Position numbers and translations under genes: made by a program
The notes under the pieces: model-generated
The model's database searches: none
What the model saw: only the letters and a program-made list of their open reading frames with translations
Told to the model about the DNA's origin: nothing
NCBI RefSeq assembly: GCF_001571305.1
Contig: NZ_BCTN01000010.1
Span: forward strand, 62,001-126,000
Reading direction: 5' to 3'
From: Erwinia persicina NBRC 102418
Lineage (GTDB): Bacteria; Pseudomonadota; Gammaproteobacteria; Enterobacterales; Enterobacteriaceae
Length of the DNA stretch: 64,000 nt
Part shown: one piece after another, positions 56,900-64,000 of the stretch
Layout of the letters: each line of letters opens with the position of its first letter
Position numbering within the stretch: the stretch's first letter is position 1

Positions 56900-57520
56900 T
56901 TACAGGATTTCCAGCAGTTCCACTTCAAACACCAGGGTGCTGAAAGGCGGGATGGATGCGCCGGCACCACGCTCGCCGTAAGCCAGATTGTGAGGGATCA
57001 CCAGTTCCCATTTGGAACCCACCGGCATCAGCGTCAGGGCTTCAATCCAGCCAGGGATAACACCGCTGACCGGGAACTCAGCCGGCTCACCGCGCTGTAC
57101 GGAGCTGTCGAACACGCTGCCGTCGATCAATTTACCGGTATAGTGGACACGTACGCGATCCTGACGGGATGGGATAGCGCCCTCGCCCTGTGCCAGCACG
57201 CTGAACTGCAGACCGCTCTCAGTGCTGCTGACGCCTTCACGCTGTGCGTTATCTTCCAGGAACTTCTGACCTTCCACTGCCATGGCCTTCTGACGTTCCT
57301 GACGGACCGCTTCAGCACGCTCGTGCACTTCACGCAGGGCGCGATGAACGACATCAACAGGAACGGATGGGGCATTCCCTTCCAGCGCATCGCGCAGACC
57401 TGCCAGCAGTGCTTCCGGCAGCAGACCCTGCAAGCCAGACTCCTGTAACTGTTGACCGACCTGTAAACCGATACCGTAACTTGCTTGCGCTTCAACGCTG
57501 TCAAAAGAAGGGGTTGTCAT
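56900..57520 (-). CDS. fklB: FKBP22-type peptidyl-prolyl isomerase FklB
   Basis: A 206-residue, dimeric FKBP. The start [22 protein letters not shown] at 57520 is set by AAAGGAAAA upstream and agrees with E. coli FklB; upstream in-frame codons are not supported. The N-terminal dimerisation helices (about 1-90) are followed by an FKBP domain (about 115-206) with [27 protein letters not shown] and [29 protein letters not shown]. In E. coli cycA and ytfE-H separate fklB from cpdB; here they are adjacent and convergent. Confidence 0.95.
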   Translation of the reverse strand: MTTPSFDSVEAQASYGIGLQVGQQLQESGLQGLLPEALLAGLRDALEGNAPSVPVDVVHRALREVHERAEAVRQERQKAMAVEGQKFLEDNAQREGVSSTESGLQFSVLAQGEGAIPSRQDRVRVHYTGKLIDGSVFDSSVQRGEPAEFPVSGVIPGWIEALTLMPVGSKWELVIPHNLAYGERGAGASIPPFSTLVFEVELLEIL

Positions 57521-57648
57521 GGATTTTCCTTTCATCATTGATAAAACCGAAGACGAAGCATAACAGCGCAGACAACGGGCGTAAAATCCCATCTTCCACT
57601 GGTGACTTTTCGGCAGGAAACAGAAACAATAACGCTACTCACTATTCC

Positions 57649-57664
57649 GCACCCTGCAGGGTGC
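57649..57664. promoter_or_regulatory. Perfect 16-bp palindrome between fklB and ytfB
   Basis: GCACCCTGCAGGGTGC is fully self-complementary, in the 346-base divergent gap (57521-57866) that must hold the fklB and ytfB promoters. No gene is seen in that gap. The in-frame extension of ytfB upstream to 57753 is basic and unsupported. Confidence 0.45.
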
Positions 57665-57866
57665 TTAAGCCTGTACTGGCTATCACTCGGGTTTCACGAG
57701 ATCCCCCGCTGATAGTTCGTATTGGTTCAGCAATATGTATTCAGAGGTTTAAATGGGCCAGACTGCCCGCAGGCGCAGGAAGAAGCCGCTTTTTATTGCC
57801 AGAATGAAACAGTGGATAATGAAAAGCTCACCGTTCGCGCGAGTGTCGCGCCAGGAGGAAGAAACC

Positions 57867-58412
57867 ATGCCAAATGCATCACGCTTATCGCCGTGGTTCA
57901 GCCGCCTCTGGCATCTGCCAGATGAGGTTCGCTGGATGGACCCGCTTCCCGCGCGCCACCGACGCGGGATTATTGCAGCTGTGCTGGTGATTTTGCTGGC
58001 CTTCCTGTGGCCCGCTCCCCAGCGCAGCGTGGCCCCGGTAACCCCGATTCAAAGCGGATCGGGTACTGACGTGCCGCTACAGGCAGAAATAACGGACACC
58101 CCTGCTCCCACTCCCGCTCCTGCCGTGACAACACCGCAGCCGGACGCTCAGGGCGAGTGGCGTGATTTCACCATTGCCTCCGGACAGACACTGGCACAGC
58201 TGTTCCGCGATAATAATCTGCCGGTGAATGATGTGTTTGCTATGGCGCAGGTGGAAGGTGACGACAAGCCGCTCAGTTCCCTACATGCGGGACAGGGGGT
58301 GAAGATACGTCAGAATGCCCAGGGCGTCGTGACCGGATTAACACTGGAGGGGACGAACGGAGAGATTCTGTTTACCCGACAGCCCGACGGGACGTTCTTA
58401 AAAGCGCAGTAG
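57867..58412 (+). CDS. ytfB: OapA/LysM-like cell-division protein YtfB
   Basis: A 181-residue membrane-anchored protein. The ATG at 57867 is preceded by AGGAGG at good spacing and aligns with the E. coli start. It has a cytoplasmic segment with the conserved PDEVRWMDPLPARHRRGI, a membrane helix at about 36-51, and a Pro/Thr-rich linker (about 60-95). A LysM-like OapA domain (about 98-181, TIASGQTLAQLFRDNNLP, LLFTRQPDG-type ending) completes it. E. coli YtfB localises to division sites through glycan binding. Confidence 0.92.
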   Translation: MPNASRLSPWFSRLWHLPDEVRWMDPLPARHRRGIIAAVLVILLAFLWPAPQRSVAPVTPIQSGSGTDVPLQAEITDTPAPTPAPAVTTPQPDAQGEWRDFTIASGQTLAQLFRDNNLPVNDVFAMAQVEGDDKPLSSLHAGQGVKIRQNAQGVVTGLTLEGTNGEILFTRQPDGTFLKAQ

Positions 58413-58465
58413 GAAACAATCCCCAAAATCGGCTGGCTATTAAAGCAGCCACATTGCAGGCAACA

Positions 58466-58500
58466 AACAAAAACGCCGCCCCGAGGGGCGGCGTTCTTTC
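58466..58500. terminator. Terminator of the rpsF operon, shared with ytfB
   Basis: AACGCCGCCCC/GGGGCGGCGTT stem, with TTTTTG on the reverse strand after the stem and TTCTTTC on the plus strand. It lies between the convergent rplI and ytfB. Confidence 0.88.
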
Positions 58501-58517
58501 ATGCGATACCGAGGCGA

Positions 58518-58982
<465 letters not shown>

Positions 58983-59008
58983 TTAAAGTCGTTAATGGAC
59001 AGTTGCCG

Positions 59009-59558
<550 letters not shown>

Positions 59559-59563
59559 GGAAA

Positions 59564-60040
<477 letters not shown>

Positions 60041-60162
60041 ACCTGACAACTATCGGGTCACAACCTGAGAATGCGGCTGAAAAATTGACGCGTAATCATA
60101 CTTGCGAGGGGTAACGAACACAAGGTAAAGATCGGTATTTAGCCCACTATTTCAGGCAGCAC

Positions 60163-60187
60163 GAAAAATGGCCGACCTTCCGGGCCG
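60163..60187 (-). terminator. Possible weak terminator after yjfP
   Basis: Reverse strand GGCC-9 bases-GGCC followed by ATTTTTCG, directly after the yjfP stop. The stem is short. Confidence 0.4.
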
Positions 60188-60188
60188 A

Positions 60189-60953
60189 TCATCTTCCCAC
60201 CGATGACAAATGCTGTTTAAAAAACGTCGTCATCGCCGTTAATGCCGGGGGGGTGATACGGTGCCCGATGCCTTTCTCGGTCAGAAACGTCAGATTGCGG
60301 TTTTGCCCGCTGTCACGCAGTGCTTTTTCCAGCCGCACGCTTTCTGCCGCCGGCACCACCTCATCGGCCTCGCCGTGCCACACCAGCAGCGGCCGGCTGG
60401 CGAGCTTTTCTAACTGATGGCTGACTTCGTACTCATCCAGCGGTGCCAGCCGGGCAGCCAGCGCGTGATGCTCATCGGGTGTCTTTGCGACCAACGGTGG
60501 AAACAGTGTCTGCGCCAGCTGACTGAAATAGCCGGACCCCATCATGCAGGCTGCACTGTGCAACTGAGGATAACGCGCCAGCGCACCCAGCGCCGTCATC
60601 CCCCCCATGGATGCCCCGGCCACCGCCAGCCGCGAACCGTCCACCCACTGCTGTTGACGCAGCGCCTGTTCAAGCGCCGGAAGTTCATCGATATTACTGC
60701 GCAGGATCTCCCAGAAATGGGTTGACCGCCGTTCGGCATCACCGTCATACCGTGCACCGTGCATAGCGGCGTCGGGCAGTATGGCCCGAAATCCAGCCTG
60801 TGCCAGCGCGACAGCAAAATACGCGTAAACCTCTTTTGAAGAGGTATAGCCATGCCAGAACAGCACGGTGGGTAACGGGGTGTCCCGCTGTCCCGCCGGG
60901 AACGCATGTAAGCATTCAATACCGGCTAAACATTCTGTGTTTACTTCAATCAT
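60189..60953 (-). CDS. yjfP: Alpha/beta-hydrolase esterase YjfP
   Basis: A 254-residue carboxylesterase. The nucleophile Ser is in AVAGASMGGMTALG. The acid and His of the triad are probably in WHGEADEVVPAAES and the C-terminal GIGHRITPPAL. The oxyanion region is VLFWHGYTSSKEVYAYFAVALAQAG. It matches E. coli YjfP, which hydrolyses short acyl esters, with no known physiological substrate. The ula genes found between yjfP and rpsF in E. coli are absent. Confidence 0.93.
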   Translation of the reverse strand: MIEVNTECLAGIECLHAFPAGQRDTPLPTVLFWHGYTSSKEVYAYFAVALAQAGFRAILPDAAMHGARYDGDAERRSTHFWEILRSNIDELPALEQALRQQQWVDGSRLAVAGASMGGMTALGALARYPQLHSAACMMGSGYFSQLAQTLFPPLVAKTPDEHHALAARLAPLDEYEVSHQLEKLASRPLLVWHGEADEVVPAAESVRLEKALRDSGQNRNLTFLTEKGIGHRITPPALTAMTTFFKQHLSSVGR

Positions 60954-61074
60954 TCCCTCTTCCTGCCATTGTCAGTGGGCGCACGCGTCATGACGAGCGA
61001 CGGTTTCGCCAGTGAATGCCGCATCGGATGCAGGCGTTCACGATCCTGTCAGTTTACCCCCTTAGTTTATGGGG

Positions 61075-61101
61075 TAAATTTTCCCATTATCCTGCCGTTA
61101 A
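61075..61101 (+). promoter_or_regulatory. Sigma-28 (FliA) promoter for the Cache chemoreceptor
   Basis: TAAATTTT - 11 bases - GCCGTTAA, one mismatch in each block of the FliA consensus with the exact spacer. It lies 35 bases before the start codon. Confidence 0.65.
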
Positions 61102-61135
61102 CCCATACCAGAACCTAACGAATAAAGGCATAACC

Positions 61136-63073
61136 ATGAAACGTCTCTCTCTCAAGACATGGAGTCTGGGCGTAAAACTTTCGGTACTGACCTCGGTGAG
61201 CGTCGCGGTACTGTTTATCATTTTAACCCTGACACTGAGCCACAATGCAGCAAAACAGGTCCATACGCTGACGGAGGCGGATATGGAAAACCAGGTGAAC
61301 GGCATTGGCGATATGGCCAGTATGTTTAACACCACTCTCAGCGAAGAAGTCAGCAACTACACGGCCTTATTCCAGAGTTTTTTACCGAAACGCTTCTCTC
61401 TGGATGAGTCCCAGCAGATCACCGTGGGTGACCAGCAGACCCCAACGCTGCGCGCCGGACTGCGTACGCTGAACCTCGACCAGGTACTGGTTGATGATTT
61501 TAAAGATCGCACCGGCGCCATTGCCACTATTTTTGTTCGCACTCAGGGCGATAAATTTATCCGTGTTTCCACCTCACTCCGAAAAGAGGATGGCGAACGG
61601 GCCATCGGCACCCAGCTTGACCCTAACAGCCCCGCCTGGCAGCCCATTCAGAAAGGTGACATTTATCGCGGTGTCGCCCTGCTGTTTGGCAAACGCTACA
61701 TCACCCAGTATCAGCCGGTGCGTGATGAGACAGGCCGGGTGATTGCCATTCTGTTTGTTGGAGTGGACATCAGTAAACAGTATGCCGTGATCCGTGAAAA
61801 AGTGCTGGCGAAGCATCTCGGCGACAGTGGCAATTTCTACGTGCTGAACCGCACAGCAGGCAAGCAGCACGGCCACTATCTGTTTCACCGCACTCTGGAG
61901 GGGAAACTCCCCGAGCTGCCACAGGCGGTACAACAGCAGCTCCTGACGCAGCCCCAGGGCAAGCTGGAGGTGACTGACGACAAAGGCATGGAGAAAATTC
62001 TCGTCTGGCAGTACCTGCCGGAATGGAACTGGGTGGTCGTCGGCGACGTCGATAAAGCCAGTCTGCTGGCCCCGGTTCAGCAGACGCGTAATCTGTTCCT
62101 GCTGATTGGTGCGGCGCTGGTCGCGGTGTTCGCCATCATGTTTATCTGGATCACGCGTATCTGGCTGAGTCAGCCCCTGCAGCAGGTGATTACGCTGGCA
62201 CAGCAGTATGCGGCGGGCAATCTGCTGGCAACGCTGGAGACACGGCGCCAGGATGAAGTGGGCCAGTTGATAGTGGCGATTAACGGCATTGGTGACGGGC
62301 TGGAACGTGTGGTGGCTCAGGTACGCCATGCCGCAGATGAAATTGCCAGCGGCACCGAAGCCATTGTCTCCAGTAGCAGTAATATCAGTGAGCAGATCAG
62401 CCGACAGGCCAGCAGCGTGGAGGAGACCTCCGCCAGTATGGAGCAACTGGGTGCCACGGTAGAACAAAATGCCGGCAATGTGACCCAGGCGCTGCAACTG
62501 GTTGGTGAAGCGGCAGAAGCCGTCAGCCACGGCTCGGCTACTGTCGGCCAGTCAGTGCTGACCATGTCCGATATCAAAACGGCCTCTCAGGGGATTGCCG
62601 ACATCACTCAGGTGATTGAATCTATTGCCTTCCAGACCAATATCCTGGCACTGAATGCGGCAGTAGAAGCGGCGCGTGCCGGCGAAAACGGTAAAGGCTT
62701 CGCCGTGGTCGCCGCCGAAGTGCGGGCGCTGGCGCAGCGTAGTGCGCATTCCGCCAAAGAGATCGACCATTTGATTGCCGACTCTCTGCGTAAGGTCGTT
62801 CAGGGCCATGACCTCTCTGAGCAGACCCGACAGGCGATGGACAATATCACCGGGCGCATGGAGCAGGTCAAAGTACTGATGAGAGAGATTAACGTGGCTT
62901 CACATGAGCAGTCGACCGGTATCGGTCACGTGAATATCGCCATGGCGCAAATTGGCCAGGCTACCCATCAGAGCAGCGAACTGGTGATGCATTCCGAGCA
63001 GACGGCACAGGAGCTGAGTCGTAAAGGACATCACCTTAACGAGTTAGTGCAGGTGTTTAGTGTTAAGTCATAA
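61136..63073 (+). CDS. Methyl-accepting chemotaxis protein with periplasmic Cache sensor
   Basis: Chemoreceptor of 645 residues from the ATG at 61136 (AAAGG upstream; the frame extends further 5' through the promoter, so the earlier ATGs are rejected). It has TM1 at about 12-34 and a large periplasmic Cache domain (about 40-310, with [28 protein letters not shown] and [18 protein letters not shown]). TM2 (about 316-336) and HAMP follow, then a signalling domain with [42 protein letters not shown]. There is no NWETF tail. Relatives bind small organic acids or amino acids; the ligand here is unknown. It is an insertion between yjfP and bsmA compared with E. coli. Confidence 0.93.
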   Translation: MKRLSLKTWSLGVKLSVLTSVSVAVLFIILTLTLSHNAAKQVHTLTEADMENQVNGIGDMASMFNTTLSEEVSNYTALFQSFLPKRFSLDESQQITVGDQQTPTLRAGLRTLNLDQVLVDDFKDRTGAIATIFVRTQGDKFIRVSTSLRKEDGERAIGTQLDPNSPAWQPIQKGDIYRGVALLFGKRYITQYQPVRDETGRVIAILFVGVDISKQYAVIREKVLAKHLGDSGNFYVLNRTAGKQHGHYLFHRTLEGKLPELPQAVQQQLLTQPQGKLEVTDDKGMEKILVWQYLPEWNWVVVGDVDKASLLAPVQQTRNLFLLIGAALVAVFAIMFIWITRIWLSQPLQQVITLAQQYAAGNLLATLETRRQDEVGQLIVAINGIGDGLERVVAQVRHAADEIASGTEAIVSSSSNISEQISRQASSVEETSASMEQLGATVEQNAGNVTQALQLVGEAAEAVSHGSATVGQSVLTMSDIKTASQGIADITQVIESIAFQTNILALNAAVEAARAGENGKGFAVVAAEVRALAQRSAHSAKEIDHLIADSLRKVVQGHDLSEQTRQAMDNITGRMEQVKVLMREINVASHEQSTGIGHVNIAMAQIGQATHQSSELVMHSEQTAQELSRKGHHLNELVQVFSVKS

Positions 63074-63117
63074 AACTGGCTTACACTCAAAGTGGGATTT
63101 GTTTTGAGAGGATGACT

Positions 63118-63444
63118 ATGCGTCCGATACCTGCTTTGCTGTTTGTTCTGTTACTGAGTGGCTGTAGCGTGCTGAACAGCACGCCGCAGCCCCCCCCGCC
63201 CCCTGCCGCGCAGGCAGCAGAGATCAGCCGCGCGCAGAGTAGCAATCTGCCACGGCTGGGCAGTGCCAGCGTCACTGTGCGCGGCTCCCCGGATGATGCA
63301 GAACGCGCGCTGGCAGCAAAGGCTAATGCAGCCGGTGCGCGTTACTATCAAATTCTGTTGGTCAATGAAACCGTGGCGCCCGGCATGTGGTACGCAAGCG
63401 CTATTTTCTACGGCGCATCAACTGGCACCGGTGGCCCGCAATAG
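63118..63444 (+). CDS. bsmA: Biofilm/peroxide-stress lipoprotein BsmA (YjfO)
   Basis: A 108-residue DUF1471 (YhcN-type) lipoprotein. The ATG at 63118 is preferred: AGAGGATGACT precedes it at good spacing, while the ATG at 63112 lies inside that site. Lipobox LLLSGC (Cys16) is followed by a Pro-rich stretch, then EISRAQSSNLPRLGSASVTVRGSPDDAERALAAKANAAGARYYQILLVNE, the DUF1471 core. Its 3' end overlaps the convergent aidB 3' end by 27 bases. Confidence 0.88.
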   Translation: MRPIPALLFVLLLSGCSVLNSTPQPPPPPAAQAAEISRAQSSNLPRLGSASVTVRGSPDDAERALAAKANAAGARYYQILLVNETVAPGMWYASAIFYGASTGTGGPQ

Positions 63445-64000
63445 CAGACGCTGACACACTTTTTGCGACAGCGTAAAGCCAGAGTCGGGGCCCAGCTGCT
63501 GGCGGCACCAGGCATCGGCTAACGGGGGTTCAAGATGGCGCAGCACCTGTTCTGCGATGACCAGGTTAACGAGCTGTGTCACCAGATAGTGCGCCTGAGC
63601 TTCCTGTGGCCTGCGCAATGCTGCTCTGAGCTGACGCCAGCGTTGATCGACGTAGCGGTTCTGCCCTTTTACGCCGTCCATCAGCCGTCCCACCCCCTCA
63701 ACGGCAGCAGGCTGCTTCATCAGCACACGCAGAACATCAAGGCACATTACGTTGCCTGCCCCCTCCCAGATGCTGTTCACGGGCATCTCCCGATAGAGGC
63801 GCGGAAGTTCACTCTCTTCGCAATAACCCACACCCCCCAGCACCTCCATCGCCTGTGCCACCATGCCCGGCCCGCGTTTGCAGATGACATATTTGGCGGC
63901 GGGTGTCAGCAGGCGGCAATAGCTGCGTTGTTCTTCATCGGCGGGCTGTGACCAGGCGCTGGCGAGGTGCATCAGGAAAGCGGTTTGCCCCTCCAGCCGC
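63418..64000 (-). CDS. aidB: AidB acyl-CoA-dehydrogenase-like protein, C-terminal part
   Basis: Reverse-strand frame open at the window edge (about 193 codons seen). It matches the end of AidB: TPAAKYVICKRGPGMVAQAMEVLGGVGYCEESELPRLYREMPVNSIWEGAGNVMCLDVLRVL, then a helical DNA-binding tail ending SQKVCQRLLLRATGAS. AidB is a flavoprotein of the adaptive (Ada) response to alkylation that binds DNA. The acyl-CoA dehydrogenase base and FAD loops (EEE/WEGAGN) are visible. The stop overlaps bsmA by 27 bases tail to tail. Confidence 0.95.
   Translation of the reverse strand, partial: RLEGQTAFLMHLASAWSQPADEEQRSYCRLLTPAAKYVICKRGPGMVAQAMEVLGGVGYCEESELPRLYREMPVNSIWEGAGNVMCLDVLRVLMKQPAAVEGVGRLMDGVKGQNRYVDQRWRQLRAALRRPQEAQAHYLVTQLVNLVIAEQVLRHLEPPLADAWCRQQLGPDSGFTLSQKVCQRLLLRATGAS

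Overview
The window is a stretch of enterobacterial chromosome, most probably from Erwiniaceae (Erwinia or Pantoea type; the genus is an inference). Nearly every gene has a close Escherichia coli counterpart in the same local order. The rnpB RNA, the rpsF-priB-rpsR-rplI operon, lpoA, tamAB and mpl-fbp are all intact. The E. coli neighbours ygjV, msrA, ytfE-H/cycA, the ula operon and the ytfQRT-yjfF transporter are missing from their usual places.

Layout. 1-3,555: a lemA/TPM-domain operon, with a membrane protein cut by the window edge, and a ClC chloride channel with a CBS tail. 3,689-21,287: the E. coli '69-min' block. It contains ygjR, the manganese riboswitch plus alx, sstT, the hexuronate genes (uxaC-uxaB-uxaA divergent from exuT, then exuR), the envelope cluster yqjA-mzrA-yqjCDEK, yqjF, yqjG, and yhaJ/yhaK. 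21,343-26,463: rnpB with a tandemly duplicated 3' end and terminator, then rsmI, lpoA, yraN, diaA and dolP. 26,566-34,136: an accessory catabolic cluster. It has a PTS-domain transcription regulator and an eight-gene operon: stand-alone PRD protein, Gly-rich SFCGS protein, DUF4312, DUF4311, DUF4310, amidohydrolase, DgaE-like PLP ammonia lyase and KDPG-type aldolase. 34,813-64,000: the E. coli '95-96-min' block in the opposite sense (cybC, tldE, darP, mpl, fbp, ppa, ytfP, tamB, tamA, ytfL, ytfK, ytfJ, cysQ, cpdB, fklB, ytfB, rplI-rpsR-priB-rpsF, yjfP, bsmA, aidB). Into this block a MoaF-family/HDAC-like divergent pair and two chemoreceptor genes have been inserted.

How the genes work together. 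UxaC, UxaB and UxaA convert galacturonate to 2-keto-3-deoxygluconate, ExuT imports the hexuronate, and ExuR probably represses through operator-like sequences seen before exuT/uxaC and before exuR. CRP-like sites lie in the same divergent region. The accessory operon is built like a complete route for an N-substituted amino-sugar acid: a putative multi-part permease, a deacylating amidohydrolase, a PLP ammonia lyase and an aldolase giving C3 units, all placed under PTS-sensing PRD control. Its permease parts have no established function and its substrate is unknown, so it is the best candidate here for an undescribed system. Both chemoreceptor genes have sequences resembling sigma-28 (FliA) promoters, so they probably belong to the flagellar regulon.

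The accessory operon lies exactly at the junction between two chromosome blocks that are far apart in E. coli, next to an AT-rich gene-free spacer (34,139-34,742). No tRNA genes, insertion sequences, prophage genes or CRISPR arrays were seen.
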